A stretch of 64,000 nt of DNA. It comes from Bradyrhizobium sp. cir1 (GTDB lineage: Bacteria > Pseudomonadota > Alphaproteobacteria > Rhizobiales > Xanthobacteraceae). The notes beneath the pieces were generated by a model that did not search any database, was not told the DNA's origin, and saw only the letters and a list, made by a program, of their open reading frames with translations. Positions 16,228 through 27,464 of the stretch are shown piece after piece (the first letter of the stretch is position 1; each line of letters opens with the position of its first letter). The stretch is from positions 124,001 to 188,000 of the forward strand of contig NZ_JACIHE010000001.1 in assembly GCF_014198245.1 (NCBI RefSeq), in the 5' to 3' direction. The position numbers and the translations under genes were made by a program.

Positions 16228-16245
16228 TTGGCACGTGAATTGCGA
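16228..16245 (+). promoter_or_regulatory. Sigma-54 (RpoN) -24/-12 promoter for the Flp pilin gene
   Basis: TTGGCACG, four bases, then TTGCGA gives GG-N10-GC exactly as in the RpoN consensus. A transcript starting about 12 nt past the GC would have a leader of about 26 nt before the GTG at 16281, which includes the AGGAG ribosome-binding site. Confidence 0.8.
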
Positions 16246-16280
16246 AACATGCCTGCCAACGACACAGTGAGGAGTTGATC

Positions 16281-16445
16281 GTGAAAACCGTTTTGAAGAA
16301 CTTCATTGCCGACGAAGCCGGTGCGACGGCGATCGAATACGGCCTGATCGCCGCCGGCATCGCGCTTGCGATCATCGCCGCGGTCAACAATCTCGGCTCG
16401 ACGCTGAAGCTGAAATTCGGATCGATCAGCACCTCGCTGAAGTAG
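16281..16445 (+). CDS. Flp/PilA-type pilin, stand-alone
   Basis: This is a 54-aa type IVb (Flp) pilin subunit. It has a short basic leader MKTVLKNFIADEAG, then the family-typical ATAIEYGLIAAGIALAIIA hydrophobic helix. The conserved Glu and Tyr follow the prepilin peptidase (CpaA/TadV) cleavage region. GTG 16281 follows AGGAG by 7 nt. No tad/cpa assembly genes are in the window, so export must depend on a locus elsewhere. A near-perfect sigma-54 promoter lies directly upstream. Confidence 0.93.
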   Translation: MKTVLKNFIADEAGATAIEYGLIAAGIALAIIAAVNNLGSTLKLKFGSISTSLK

Positions 16446-16465
16446 CAGCCGCTCCCGAGCGAGTG

Positions 16466-16981
16466 CTAGGCGCGGTAATGGCCGGACTTGCCGCCGAGCT
16501 TCTCGATGAGGTGGATGCCCTCGATGCGGACGCCGCGCTCGACCGCCTTGATCATGTCGTAGATGGTGAGGCAGGCGACCGACACGGCCGTGAGCGCCTC
16601 CATCTCGACACCGGTCGGGCCCGTGACCTTGACGCTGGCACGGACAAGGCAGCCCGGCAGCTTGGCGTCGGGCTCGATGTCGACGGTGACCTTGGACAGC
16701 GCGAGCGGATGACAGAGCGGGATCAGCTCGGATGTGCGCTTCGCCGCCATGATGCCGGCGATGCGCGCGGTGCCGAGCACGTCGCCCTTCTTGGCGTTGC
16801 CGGACACGATCAGGTCGAGCGTTGCCCTGGTCATGACGACGCGGCCTTCAGCGACCGCGAGCCGCTCGGTCGCGGGCTTGGCCGACACGTCCACCATCCG
16901 CGCCTCGCCGGAGGCGCCGATATGGGTAAGGGCAGGGCCTGCTTTCTTCGAAGGCCTGGTCGTGGAAGGCTTGCGCGCCAT
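16466..16981 (-). CDS. moaC: Cyclic pyranopterin monophosphate synthase MoaC
   Basis: This 171-aa enzyme carries out the second part of the first step in molybdenum cofactor synthesis, converting the MoaA product to cyclic pyranopterin monophosphate. Family landmarks are TRAT and [15 protein letters not shown], the [18 protein letters not shown] core with the catalytic-region residues, and the C-terminal [10 protein letters not shown]. The N-terminus has a basic extension of about 15 residues before ALTHI. It begins one base after the stop of trpC and ends the trpD-trpC-moaC series. A start slightly downstream would also keep the domain intact. Confidence 0.95.
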   Translation of the reverse strand: MARKPSTTRPSKKAGPALTHIGASGEARMVDVSAKPATERLAVAEGRVVMTRATLDLIVSGNAKKGDVLGTARIAGIMAAKRTSELIPLCHPLALSKVTVDIEPDAKLPGCLVRASVKVTGPTGVEMEALTAVSVACLTIYDMIKAVERGVRIEGIHLIEKLGGKSGHYRA

Positions 16982-16982
16982 G

Positions 16983-17804
16983 TCAGCGCGTACCGGTCGC
17001 GCGCGCGCTGGTCTCGCGCGCGAGCAGTGCGCGCGTTGCGGCGGTGACGTCGGCCTGCCGCATCAGGCTCTCGCCGACGAGGAAAGTCGACATGCCGACG
17101 CGCTCGAGCCGGGCGAGATCGGCAGGGGTGAAGATGCCGCTTTCGCCGACCATTAGCCGCCCCTCGGGGATCAGCGGCGCCAATGCCTCGCTGGTCGCGA
17201 GCGTCGTCTCGAAGGTGCGCAAATTGCGGTTGTTGACGCCGATCATCGGCGAATGCAGTTTCAGCGCGCGATCAAGCTCGGCCCGGTCGTGGATCTCGAT
17301 CAGCACGTCCATGCCATAGGCGAGAGCAGCGTCTTCGAGGTCCTTGGCGGTGGCATCGTGGAGCGCGGCCATGATGATGAGGATGCAATCGGCGCCATGC
17401 GCGCGCGCTTCCGCCACCTGATAGGTGTCGAACATGAAATCCTTGCGCAGCACCGGCAGCGAGGTCGCCGCGCGCGCGGCCACCATGAAGTCGAGATGGC
17501 CCTGGAACGAGGGCGTGTCGGTCAGCACCGAGAGACAGGCGGCGCCGCCGGCCTCATAGGCCTTGGCGAGATCAGGCGGATCGAAATCGGCGCGGATCAA
17601 TCCTTTCGACGGCGAGGCCTTCTTGACCTCGGCGATCAGCGCGTAATCGCCATTGGCATGCTTGGCCCGGATCGCGCGCACGAAGCCGCGCGGAGCGGGC
17701 TGCGCCTTGGCCTTCGCCTCCACCGCCGACAGCGGCTGCGCGCGCTTGGCGGCGGCGATCTCCTCGCGCTTGTACGCCTCGATCTTGGTCAGGATGTCCG
17801 ACAT
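16983..17804 (-). CDS. trpC: Indole-3-glycerol phosphate synthase TrpC
   Basis: This is a 273-aa TIM-barrel enzyme of tryptophan synthesis that closes the ring of CdRP to indole-3-glycerol phosphate. Diagnostic segments are [12 protein letters not shown] with the catalytic Glu and Lys, SVLTD, RKDFMFD with the catalytic Lys, [10 protein letters not shown], and ESGIF near the C-terminus. The length matches monofunctional TrpC. It lies 7 nt after trpD and 1 nt before moaC on the same strand, indicating one operon. Confidence 0.97.
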   Translation of the reverse strand: MSDILTKIEAYKREEIAAAKRAQPLSAVEAKAKAQPAPRGFVRAIRAKHANGDYALIAEVKKASPSKGLIRADFDPPDLAKAYEAGGAACLSVLTDTPSFQGHLDFMVAARAATSLPVLRKDFMFDTYQVAEARAHGADCILIIMAALHDATAKDLEDAALAYGMDVLIEIHDRAELDRALKLHSPMIGVNNRNLRTFETTLATSEALAPLIPEGRLMVGESGIFTPADLARLERVGMSTFLVGESLMRQADVTAATRALLARETSARATGTR

Positions 17805-17811
17805 GTCAGGC

Positions 17812-18825
17812 TCAGCCGTTGGAGACTGCGATCAGGTGTTTCAGCCGCGCGTTCGCCGCGCCGCTGTCGAGCGATTTCGCGCCGATCGCGACACCCTCCT
17901 TGAGATCCTTGGCACGTCCGGCCACGACCAGCGCGGCGGCGGCGTTCATCAGGGCCACGTCGCGGTACGGACTCGGCTTGCCGTTGAGCACGCTTTGCAG
18001 CGCAATCGCATTGGCGTCGGCATCGCCGCCCTTCAGCGCACCGGTCTCGCAGCGCGAGAGCCCGGCTTCCTCCGGCGTCACCTCGAAATTCCGGATCTCG
18101 CCATTGTGGAGCGCGGACACGAAAGTCGGGCCGGTGAGGGTGATCTCGTCGAGGCCGTCGGAGCCATGCACGACCCAGGCGGATTCGGAGCCGAGGTTCT
18201 TGAGCACCTGCGCCAGCGGCTGCACCCATTGCCTGGAGAACACGCCGACCATCTGCCGCTTCACGCCGGCCGGGTTGGACAGGGGGCCGAGCAGGTTGAA
18301 GATCGTGCGCGTCGCCAGCTCGACACGGGTCGGGCCGACGTTCTTCATCGCGGGATGGTGGGCGGGGGCGAACATGAAGCCGATGCCGCATTCGCGCACA
18401 CAGCGGCCGACTTGCTCCGGCTTGAGGTCGATCTTCACCCCGAGCGAAGCCAGCACGTCGGCGGCGCCCGAGCGCGACGACAGCGCGCGGTTGCCGTGCT
18501 TGGCCACCGGCACGCCCGCGCCCGCGACGATGAAGGAGGCGCAGGTCGAGACGTTGACCGAGCCGGAGCCGTCGCCGCCGGTGCCGACGATGTCGACGGC
18601 GTCGGGCGGTGCCGTCACGGTCAGCATCTTGGAACGCATCGCTGTGACTGCGCCGGTGATCTCGTCCACGGTCTCGCCGCGCACCCGCAGCGCCATCAAC
18701 AGACCGCCCATCTGCGAGGGCGTTGCTTCACCCGACATCATGGCATCGAAGGCGGATGCGGCTTCGTCACGCGACAGGCTGGCGCCGGTCGCCACTTTTC
18801 CAATGATCGATTTCAGGTCGTCCAT
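17812..18825 (-). CDS. trpD: Anthranilate phosphoribosyltransferase TrpD
   Basis: This 337-aa enzyme transfers phosphoribose from PRPP to anthranilate. It shows the PRPP-binding [14 protein letters not shown] segment (about residue 81), [18 protein letters not shown], and the [18 protein letters not shown] and [10 protein letters not shown] segments of the family. It is the first gene of the trpD-trpC-moaC run. Its ATG is 14 nt after the stop of the PpiD-like gene, so these genes may all be on one transcript. Confidence 0.97.
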   Translation of the reverse strand: MDDLKSIIGKVATGASLSRDEAASAFDAMMSGEATPSQMGGLLMALRVRGETVDEITGAVTAMRSKMLTVTAPPDAVDIVGTGGDGSGSVNVSTCASFIVAGAGVPVAKHGNRALSSRSGAADVLASLGVKIDLKPEQVGRCVRECGIGFMFAPAHHPAMKNVGPTRVELATRTIFNLLGPLSNPAGVKRQMVGVFSRQWVQPLAQVLKNLGSESAWVVHGSDGLDEITLTGPTFVSALHNGEIRNFEVTPEEAGLSRCETGALKGGDADANAIALQSVLNGKPSPYRDVALMNAAAALVVAGRAKDLKEGVAIGAKSLDSGAANARLKHLIAVSNG

Positions 18826-18839
18826 CGCGTGCTTTCAAC

Positions 18840-20738
18840 TCACTGGTTCGCGCCGGTCACCTGCGCGAAGGCGGCCTGATTAATGGTGGTTCCGATGTCG
18901 GTTTCAAGCTTGTTGACGTAGGAGGCGACCTGCTCCTCGGTCTGGGCGCGGTCGAGGCTGTCCTTCAGCTTCTTGACCGCGTCGGAGGCGGCATCGACCG
19001 CGGGATCGATGATGTCGGTGACGCGAAACACGATCACCTCGCTGCCGCCGCTCACGGGCGTCTGTCCGACGCCGTCCTTGGCAGTGCGGAACGCGGCCGC
19101 CACGACGGTGCCGGGCACGCCGGCGGGCGAGTCGTCGCGCTTGAAGCCGGTCGCGGTCTCGACCTTGGCGCCGACCGCTGCCGCCTCATCCGCGAGCTTG
19201 CCGCCCGCTTCGAGCTTCTGCACCATCTCGGTCGCCTTGGCCTTCAGCTTGGTCGCGATCTGGTCCTGGCGCCAGCGTGCCTCGACCTGGTCGCGGACCT
19301 CGTCGAGGTTGCGATCGCGCGACGGCGTGATTGCAATCACGTCGTACCAGACATAACCGCCCTTGAACGAGATCGCGTCGTTGTCGACGCCGACATCGGT
19401 GTTGAAGGCCTGCGACACCACGTCGAGGCCCTGCGGGATGTTGGCGACCGGCTGGCCGTTCGGGGCGCGACCGGAGCGGTCGACGGCGTCGATGGTCACG
19501 GCGGTGAGGCCGAGCTTCTGCGCCGCGTCGATCACGCTGGAGCCGCCACCGCGCTCGTCTTCCATCTTGTCGCGGAGGTCGGCGACCTTGACGCGCGCGC
19601 GCTCAGTCGCGATCTCGCGCTTGATGTCGCCGGCAAGCTTCGCGTAGTCGGCCTCATTGCCCGGCTCGATCTTGTCGACCTTGACGATGGAGGTGCCGAG
19701 GGCGCCCTGGATCGGCTGGCTGATCTCACCTGCGGGCAGCGCGAAGGCGGCATTGCCGACCGCGGAGTCGAGCGAGGACTTGGTCACCAGCCCGAGGTCG
19801 ACGTCGGAGGCGCTGAGCCCGCGCTCCTTGCCGAGATCCTCGAACGACATTCCGCCGGCGAGACGCTCGCGCGCAGCCTGCGCCTCGGCGACGTTGGGAA
19901 ACACAAGCTGCTGGATCTGGCGCTTCTCCGGCGTGCCGAGCCGGTCCTTGCGCTGCTCGAACACTTTCTTGGCGTCCTCGTCGGAGACCTCGGTCCATTT
20001 GCCGATCTCTTCCGGCGAGATCACGACGAAGGCGACCTTGCGATATTCGGGGGCGCGGAACTGGACCTTGTGATCCTCGAAATAGGCGGCGAGCGCCTCG
20101 GGCGAGGGCGCGTCGATGGTGCCTGCCTGAGCTGCATCCAGCCTGACGAACTCGATGGAGCGCTGCTCGTTCTGGAAGCGCGTCAGCACGTCGAGCATGG
20201 CCTTCGGAGGCTCTAGGCCGGCGCCGATCGTGCCGGTGATTTGCCGGCGCAGCGATACCTTGCGCTGCTCGGCGACGTAGCGCTGCTCGGTGTAGCCGAA
20301 ATTGCGGATCATCGCCTGGAAGCGGTTCGCATCGAAGTTGCCGCCGACGCCCTTGAAGTTGGGGTCGTTCATGATGACCTGGCGGATCTGCTCGTCGGAC
20401 TGGCCGAGGCCGAGCCGGCGCGCCTCTTCGTCGAGAGCGGCTTCCGCGATCGTTTGTTGCAGCACCTGCCGGTCGAGGCCGAAGGCGCGGGCTTGGTCGG
20501 GCGTCAGCGGCCGGCCGAACTGGCGGCTGATCTGCTGCAGGCGGTCGGTGTAGATCTGCCGGAACTCGTTCAGCGAAATCTCGGTGCGGCCGATCTTGGC
20601 CACCGTGGACTGTCCGAAGCCGCGGAAGATGTCGGCGATGCCCCAAATGCCGAAACTCACGATCAACACGCCCATCACCACGGCCATAATGGTTTTGCCG
20701 AGCCAGTTTGATGAGGCCTTGCGCATTCCTCGAAGCAT
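18840..20738 (-). CDS. PpiD-like periplasmic folding factor (SurA N-domain, parvulin-type)
   Basis: This is a 632-aa protein anchored by a single N-terminal helix (about residues 13-35) with the bulk in the periplasm. The N-terminal SurA-like chaperone region (about 40-175) is followed by a parvulin-type peptidyl-prolyl isomerase region (about 235-355, with KRQIQQLVFPN and GMSFEDLGKERGLSASDVDLG) and a long C-terminal helical part. It resembles PpiD, which helps fold newly secreted proteins at the Sec translocon. ATG 20738 is chosen over a TTG three codons upstream. It is divergent from tpiA and upstream of trpD on the same strand. Confidence 0.9.
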   Translation of the reverse strand: MLRGMRKASSNWLGKTIMAVVMGVLIVSFGIWGIADIFRGFGQSTVAKIGRTEISLNEFRQIYTDRLQQISRQFGRPLTPDQARAFGLDRQVLQQTIAEAALDEEARRLGLGQSDEQIRQVIMNDPNFKGVGGNFDANRFQAMIRNFGYTEQRYVAEQRKVSLRRQITGTIGAGLEPPKAMLDVLTRFQNEQRSIEFVRLDAAQAGTIDAPSPEALAAYFEDHKVQFRAPEYRKVAFVVISPEEIGKWTEVSDEDAKKVFEQRKDRLGTPEKRQIQQLVFPNVAEAQAARERLAGGMSFEDLGKERGLSASDVDLGLVTKSSLDSAVGNAAFALPAGEISQPIQGALGTSIVKVDKIEPGNEADYAKLAGDIKREIATERARVKVADLRDKMEDERGGGSSVIDAAQKLGLTAVTIDAVDRSGRAPNGQPVANIPQGLDVVSQAFNTDVGVDNDAISFKGGYVWYDVIAITPSRDRNLDEVRDQVEARWRQDQIATKLKAKATEMVQKLEAGGKLADEAAAVGAKVETATGFKRDDSPAGVPGTVVAAAFRTAKDGVGQTPVSGGSEVIVFRVTDIIDPAVDAASDAVKKLKDSLDRAQTEEQVASYVNKLETDIGTTINQAAFAQVTGANQ

Positions 20739-21016
20739 TTGGTCCAACTTGTTTGGTCAGGAGGGGAACGGGAGCGCGTCTTAATGCAGATTCCGCAAAA
20801 GCGCGTCACCAAATTGATAGATCATCATAAAGTGGCGGCTTTCCCCCCGCAACCTCAGGCCATGCGACGGCGAGAAGCTGCGGTTAAAAGCCTCAAAGCG
20901 TTTTCCAGCGAAGTGGACCCCGGTTCGCGTCAAGAAAACGCGTCAGAACAAGAATCTGGAACTGCGGCAGGTCCTCTGCTAGCGCATGAACAAACCTCAT
21001 ATCGCTGGAAACTGAC

Positions 21017-21772
21017 ATGACCGACGCCATCCGACCGCTGATCGCCGGCAACTGGAAAATGAACGGCCTGAAGGGGTCGATTGCCGAATTCGACGCCATG
21101 CTCAATGGCGCGGCAGAGGTGGCCGGCAAGGCCGACCTGCTGGTCTGCCCGCCGGTGACCCTGGTCGCGGGTTTTGCCGAGAAGGTGCGCGGCAAGAAAG
21201 TTGCGGTGGGGGCGCAGGATTGCCATCCGAAGGCCTCCGGTGCCCATACCGGCGATATCGCCGCCGAAATGCTGGCGGATGCGGGCGCGACCGCCATCAT
21301 CGTCGGCCATTCCGAGCGCCGCGCCGATCACGGCGAGAGCGACATTCTGGTCAAGCAGAAGGCGGAGGCGGCCTGGCGTGCCGGGGTGACGGCGATCGTC
21401 TGTATCGGCGAGACGCAGGGCCAGCGCGACGCCGGCCAGACCCTCGACATCCTGCATGGTCAGCTCAATCTGTCGCTACCGGACGGCTCCACCGCCGCCA
21501 ACCTGGTCGTGGCCTATGAGCCGGTCTGGGCAATCGGCACCGGCCTGACCCCGACGGTCCAGGATGTCGAGCAGATTCATGGGTTTATCCGGGAACTCCT
21601 GACCTCCAGGTTCAGCGACGAGGGGGCCAGGATGCGGATCCTCTATGGCGGCTCGGTCAAGCCGTCGAACGCAGCCGAGCTGATGGCCGTGAAGAACGTC
21701 AACGGCGCGCTGGTCGGCGGCGCCAGCCTGAAAGCGGCCGATTTCCTTGCCATTGCCAAGGGCTGCCCCTAG
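21017..21772 (+). CDS. tpiA: Triosephosphate isomerase
   Basis: This 251-aa glycolytic enzyme interconverts dihydroxyacetone phosphate and glyceraldehyde-3-phosphate. The active site is complete: Asn12 and Lys14 in GNWKMN, the catalytic His in IIVGHSERR, the catalytic Glu in [11 protein letters not shown], and the phosphate loop [10 protein letters not shown]. The length is normal. GGAAA lies a few bases before the ATG. It is divergent from the PpiD-like gene and precedes secG and pyrG, an order common in alphaproteobacteria. Confidence 0.98.
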   Translation: MTDAIRPLIAGNWKMNGLKGSIAEFDAMLNGAAEVAGKADLLVCPPVTLVAGFAEKVRGKKVAVGAQDCHPKASGAHTGDIAAEMLADAGATAIIVGHSERRADHGESDILVKQKAEAAWRAGVTAIVCIGETQGQRDAGQTLDILHGQLNLSLPDGSTAANLVVAYEPVWAIGTGLTPTVQDVEQIHGFIRELLTSRFSDEGARMRILYGGSVKPSNAAELMAVKNVNGALVGGASLKAADFLAIAKGCP

Positions 21773-21812
21773 CTAACCCAAACCGTTGGCAGTTCTAAGC
21801 TAGGTTATTGGC

Positions 21813-21844
21813 CCGATCGGGGGTGGCAATACCCCCTCCGATCG
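21813..21844. terminator. GC-rich hairpin between tpiA and secG
   Basis: CGATCGG...GGGGT pairs with ACCCC...CCGATCG around a short loop, with a small bulge. No T run follows, so it could be an attenuating or RNA-stabilising structure rather than a true terminator. Confidence 0.35.
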
Positions 21845-21927
21845 TGTAACACCGCGCAACTTCAGGAAAACCCGCGAAGCGCGATCGGCCGCCGTCAGGC
21901 GCCGCCCGCTTGTGACGGAAGGATACT

Positions 21928-22314
21928 ATGCAGACTGTTGTCATCGTTATCCACCTCATGATCGTCGCCGTCATGATCGGCGCCGTCCTACTGCAGAAGT
22001 CGGAAGGCGGCGGCCTTGGCATGGGGGGAGGCGCCGGCTTCATGTCGAGCCGCGGCACCGCGAACCTCCTGACGCGGACGACCGCGATCCTGGCTGGGCT
22101 CTTCTTCCTCACCAGCATGTTCCTGTCCTGGCACGCGGGCTACAGCCGCGCGCCGTCGTCGATCATTGGCTCGCCGGCGTCCCAGACCCAGCCGGCCGGC
22201 GGATCGCCGATCGCGCCGCCGACCTCGGGCGGCATCCTGGATTCGCTGAAGAAGGCCGACGAACAGCAGCAGGCGCCGGCTCCGACCGGCCCGCAGGTGC
22301 CACGTTCGCAATAA
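21928..22314 (+). CDS. secG: Preprotein translocase subunit SecG
   Basis: This is a 128-aa inner-membrane subunit of SecYEG. It has two hydrophobic helices (about residues 3-22 and 54-73) joined by the conserved loop LLQKSEGGGLGMGGG...RGTANLLTR. The C-terminal third is a Pro/Gln-rich tail typical of rhizobial SecG. GGAAGG about 7 nt before the ATG supports the start. Its neighbours tpiA upstream and pyrG downstream agree with the usual gene order of the group. Confidence 0.95.
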   Translation: MQTVVIVIHLMIVAVMIGAVLLQKSEGGGLGMGGGAGFMSSRGTANLLTRTTAILAGLFFLTSMFLSWHAGYSRAPSSIIGSPASQTQPAGGSPIAPPTSGGILDSLKKADEQQQAPAPTGPQVPRSQ

Positions 22315-22468
22315 AGCAGGGGGGCCATGCAGGGCGGCCGCTACCGTCCTGCATCAACAATCCCCATCAAGGCACTGTCACCACTCTTAGTTCTGGCTCA
22401 CCCACAGGCCCGCAAAATCTTTGGGGCGGAATACGAATCGCTTTGGCGAATCGAATTCGAGGGATTAG

Positions 22469-24112
<1,644 letters not shown>

Positions 24113-24116
24113 CGGT

Positions 24117-24779
24117 TCAGCGCGCGGCCGAATAGTCGCGCGCGTGATGCATCGGCGCCAACGCGACCCGCGCGGATGGTTCAGGCGCAAGCGATCCCGT
24201 GATCAGCTTCATCTGCGGCCGCCGCGTCAGCTTGTAGACCGCGGCCGGCGGCACGTTCAGCAGGGCGCGATCCACGAGCCTTGCGCGCAGGCCCAGCCGG
24301 TCGAGCACGGGCCGCGGCACTGGGCAGCTCATGCCGTAGGTGAACTGGTAGAAGGCGCCGCCGGGGCGGACATAGCTGAACGCGCCGCTGAGGATCGAGA
24401 TCACCTTGCGCCTGCTCATGTTGAGCAGCGGCAGGCCGCTCACGACCGCGCCGACGGGAGCGCCGTCATAGAGGCGCTCGGTCGCAAGCCGCGCCGCGTC
24501 CATCCACAGCACGCGCGACCCGGGAAAGCGCATCTGCAGAAGCTTCATGAAGTCGGAGCCGTATTCGATCAGCGTGAGATCCTGCGGCCGGACGCCGCGT
24601 TTGAGCAGCTTGTAGGTGAACGCGCCGGTGCCGGGACCGAGCTCGAGGATCGGGCCCGTCGTTGCACTGATCTCGCGCGTGATGAGATCGGCGAGCGCCG
24701 TACCCGATGGTGCGATCGCGCCGACCCGACGCGGGGACGACATCCAGGACAGGAAGAAGGAAAGGAAATCGTTGGGCAT
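24117..24779 (-). CDS. Class I SAM methyltransferase, phospholipid N-methyltransferase-like
   Basis: This is a 220-aa protein. The SAM-binding motif I reads ILELGPGTGAFT (about residues 44-55), followed by a motif II region LTLIEYGSDF. The overall layout, including an N-terminal SPRRVGAIAPSG and the segment SGLPLLNM, resembles the PmtA-type phosphatidylethanolamine N-methyltransferases of rhizobia, which make phosphatidylcholine precursors. The exact lipid substrate is not proven. The ATG at 24779 has GGAG 5 nt upstream, whereas an in-frame GTG at 24785 would sit too close to that site. Confidence 0.75.
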   Translation of the reverse strand: MPNDFLSFFLSWMSSPRRVGAIAPSGTALADLITREISATTGPILELGPGTGAFTYKLLKRGVRPQDLTLIEYGSDFMKLLQMRFPGSRVLWMDAARLATERLYDGAPVGAVVSGLPLLNMSRRKVISILSGAFSYVRPGGAFYQFTYGMSCPVPRPVLDRLGLRARLVDRALLNVPPAAVYKLTRRPQMKLITGSLAPEPSARVALAPMHHARDYSAAR

Positions 24780-24800
24780 GCGCACTCCGGGATCTTGGTT

Positions 24801-24820
24801 CGCACCTCAATGGAGGTGCG
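24801..24820. other. Perfect 8-bp hairpin upstream of the methyltransferase gene
   Basis: CGCACCTC and GAGGTGCG enclose an AATG loop. It lies between the methyltransferase start and the end of the histidine kinase gene on the same strand. It may be a weak terminator or an operator. Confidence 0.3.
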
Positions 24821-24886
24821 GCGCATGCAGTGTCGCGGGAGCGCATTGCGACAGCATTGCGCTGCCGGACCCGAATGCGAATTGAA

Positions 24887-26263
24887 TCAGCTCTGCCGCA
24901 CTTCCGGCAGCGTCATCCGGAAACAGGCGCCGCCCTCCGGCCCGTCCGCCACCGAGACGTGGCCGCCATGCAGCTGCACGATCTCGCGCACCATGTTGAG
25001 GCCGAGGCCGGCACCGCGATCGAGCGGCGTCAGCCGATAGAACGGCTCGAAGATCTGCTCGCGCTGATCGGCGGGAATGCCGGCGCCTTCATCGGTGACC
25101 TCGATATTCGCGGGCTTGCTGACGCGAATCCCGATCGTGCCGCGGCGAGGGCCGTGCTGGATCGCGTTCTGCACGAGATTGGTCAGGGCGCGCTCCAGCG
25201 CCGCCGCATCGCCGATCGTCTCGATCGGCGTCGCCGGCGCATCGAGGGCCAGCTCGTAGCCCGCGGCAATCGCCAGCGGGGCGAGGTCGGCGGCGACACT
25301 TTGCGCAACGGCGACGAGATTGACGCGCATGAAGGGATGGCCACAGCGGTCGAGCCGCTGGATATCGAGCAATTGCTCGGCAAGCGTCGCCAGCCGCGCG
25401 GCATCCTCCAGCAGACGGGTCTTGTCCGGGCCGGGGCTAAGTGACTCCAGCCGCGTGTTCAGGATCGCGATCGGCGTGCGAAGCTCGTGCGCGGCGTCGG
25501 CGACGAAGCGCTTGTGGCGGGCATAGCCCTGGTCGAGCCGTGCCAGCGCGTCGTTGATCGCAGTCACGAGCGGCACGACCTCCAGCGGAATCCGCTCCAC
25601 CGGCAGCCGCGCGCCGCGCTGATGGATATCGATGCGCCGGGCCTCGTCCGCCGCAGTATCGAGCCCCCTGAACGCGCGCCGTACGATCATCGGCGTCGCG
25701 ATGAATGTCGCCGTTCCCATCAGCAGCAGGCCGGGCAGGGCAATGCCGAGGAACGCAAGGGACGTCGTGAACAGCGCTTTGGCGCCGGTCAGATGTCCTT
25801 GTGTCGCCGTGATGATCTGCACATTGCCCGCATCGGTATCGACCCGTTTCAGCCGCGCCGCCGGCTTGCGCGGATCGTCCTCGAACATCTGCCAGCCGAG
25901 CCGCGCCTGGCTGATCTGGTCGAGGCCGTTGCCGATCGCGGCGAACTCGGCTGGCACGGTGCCTTCGCTGAGCGAATGTCCCTGCTTGTCGCGCACCAGG
26001 AACCAGAGGTCCGGCGTCTCGCTGCGCAATTGCTGCAGCTCGGGCGTCGACCGCAAGGCCAGTCCGCCTTGCGCGTCGCGCGTGAGTGCGCGCTGGACGA
26101 CATCGATGACGCGGTCCTCGTCGCGCTCGGCCAGCACGAAGCCCGACGCGCAAAGCCCGGTCAGGACCACGGCCACCAGCGCAACCAGGATCGCGGCCTG
26201 GAGCGAGAGCAGGCGCCAGCTCAAGCGCGAGCGCAGGCAATAGGGATCGTCGTGTTTGCTCAT
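24887..26263 (-). CDS. Sensor histidine kinase of an OmpR-type two-component system
   Basis: This is a 458-aa membrane kinase. Transmembrane helices lie at about residues 18-42 and 165-187 and flank a periplasmic sensor of about 120 residues. A HAMP-like linker follows, then the H-box DAAHELRTPIAIL, an N-box NLVQNAIQHG, and G-boxes DEGAGIP and GAGLGLNMVREI. The layout resembles QseC/PmrB-type kinases. ATG 26263 lies 10 nt after the stop of the response regulator gene, so the two form an operon; a much longer in-frame extension upstream overlaps that gene and is not used. The signal is unknown. Confidence 0.92.
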   Translation of the reverse strand: MSKHDDPYCLRSRLSWRLLSLQAAILVALVAVVLTGLCASGFVLAERDEDRVIDVVQRALTRDAQGGLALRSTPELQQLRSETPDLWFLVRDKQGHSLSEGTVPAEFAAIGNGLDQISQARLGWQMFEDDPRKPAARLKRVDTDAGNVQIITATQGHLTGAKALFTTSLAFLGIALPGLLLMGTATFIATPMIVRRAFRGLDTAADEARRIDIHQRGARLPVERIPLEVVPLVTAINDALARLDQGYARHKRFVADAAHELRTPIAILNTRLESLSPGPDKTRLLEDAARLATLAEQLLDIQRLDRCGHPFMRVNLVAVAQSVAADLAPLAIAAGYELALDAPATPIETIGDAAALERALTNLVQNAIQHGPRRGTIGIRVSKPANIEVTDEGAGIPADQREQIFEPFYRLTPLDRGAGLGLNMVREIVQLHGGHVSVADGPEGGACFRMTLPEVRQS

Positions 26264-26273
26264 GTTAGCTTCT

Positions 26274-26951
26274 TCAGGCTGGCAGCTTCTTGAGGAGATA
26301 GCCGACGCCGCGAATGCCGTGGATCTCGATGCCGGCGTCGGCGTCCCCGAGCTTTCGCCGCAGACGCGAGACATGCGTGTCGAGCGCGTTGGACTGGATC
26401 TCGTCATCGAAATTGTAGACCGCCTCTTCCAGCGCCGAGCGCAGCACGGTCCGGCCCATGCGGCGGACCAACGCTTCGAGCACCAGGAGCTCGCGGCGGG
26501 GCAGCTCGAACGGCTCGCCGTCGATGCTGGCTTCGCGATGACCGAGGTCGAAGGCGAGGCGGCCGGCGCGGATGATTTCGGGAGAGAGGCCCGCGGGCCG
26601 CCGCAGCACGGCGCGCAGCCGTGCCAGCAGTTCCTCGACTGCAAACGGTTTTGCCAGATAGTCGTCGGCGCCGCTGTCGAGCCCGGCGATGCGGTCGGCG
26701 AGCTCGCCCCGCGCAGTCAGGACGATGATCGGCACGCCGTCGGCGCGCGCGCGGAGCTTTGGGATCAAGGCGAGGCCATCGCCGTCAGGAAGCTGGCGGT
26801 CGAGCAGGACCGCGGCATGGACGTCGGCGGAAATGGCCTCCGCCGCCTCCGCAAGCGTCGGCGCGTGGTCCACTACCATGTCGTAGCGCTTCAGCGCCGA
26901 GGCCAGCGCGCCGGCCATCTCCGCTTCATCCTCGACCAGCAAAATCCGCAT
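26274..26951 (-). CDS. OmpR/PhoB-family response regulator
   Basis: This is a 225-aa regulator. The receiver domain (1-115) has the acidic pair in LLVEDEAEM, the phosphorylated Asp in LLDRQLPDGDGL, and the Lys in YLAKPFAVEELL. A winged-helix DNA-binding domain follows (about 130-222), ending DTHVSRLRRKLGDADAG and GIRGVGYLL. ATG 26951 places the receiver at the N-terminus; longer in-frame versions have no sense. It is the first gene of the two-gene operon with the kinase, and is divergent from the NIPSNAP gene. Confidence 0.94.
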   Translation of the reverse strand: MRILLVEDEAEMAGALASALKRYDMVVDHAPTLAEAAEAISADVHAAVLLDRQLPDGDGLALIPKLRARADGVPIIVLTARGELADRIAGLDSGADDYLAKPFAVEELLARLRAVLRRPAGLSPEIIRAGRLAFDLGHREASIDGEPFELPRRELLVLEALVRRMGRTVLRSALEEAVYNFDDEIQSNALDTHVSRLRRKLGDADAGIEIHGIRGVGYLLKKLPA

Positions 26952-27137
26952 GTAACAGCCACCTGAACCGCAACTGAGCCTTTCTAGCGGCCCGATCATT
27001 GCGGCAGCATTGCGGGAGTCTGGCCGCGCCGGAAGCTCAAGCCATGCGCAGAACGCCACAGGGGCGAGCGGGCGGGGCTCAAGACACCATCTGGGGCAGC
27101 CGCTATAACCGCCGGACCTGTTCAGGGAGGAACATGA

Positions 27138-27464
27138 ATGATCTACGAAATGCGTCAGTATCGCTGCGTGCCGGGCCGCCTGCCGGCGCTCTTGAAGCGG
27201 TTCGAGACGGTGACGCTGAAGATCTGGGAAAAGCACGGCATCAAGCAGGCCGGCTTCTTCACCACGCTGATCGGCGAATCCCACCAGGAGCTGACCTATT
27301 TCCTGGCCTGGGAGTCGCTTGCCGAGCGCGAGACGAAGTGGGGCAAGTTCACGACCGATCCGGACTGGCTCGAGGGGCGGGCGAAGTCGGAGGCCGATGG
27401 CCAGATCGTTGCCAACATCGTAAGCCAGATTCTGGCGCCGACCGCCTTTTCGGCCGTGAAGTAA
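27138..27464 (+). CDS. NIPSNAP-family protein
   Basis: This 108-aa protein begins MIYEMRQYRCVPGRLPALLKRF, split as MIYEMRQYRC and PGRLPALLKRF. It belongs to the NIPSNAP family of small ferredoxin-like alpha/beta barrel proteins, whose biochemical role is not settled; several act as dimers in catabolic gene clusters. A strong AGGGAGG lies 7 nt before the ATG. It precedes kdsA by about 125 nt. Confidence 0.88.
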   Translation: MIYEMRQYRCVPGRLPALLKRFETVTLKIWEKHGIKQAGFFTTLIGESHQELTYFLAWESLAERETKWGKFTTDPDWLEGRAKSEADGQIVANIVSQILAPTAFSAVK

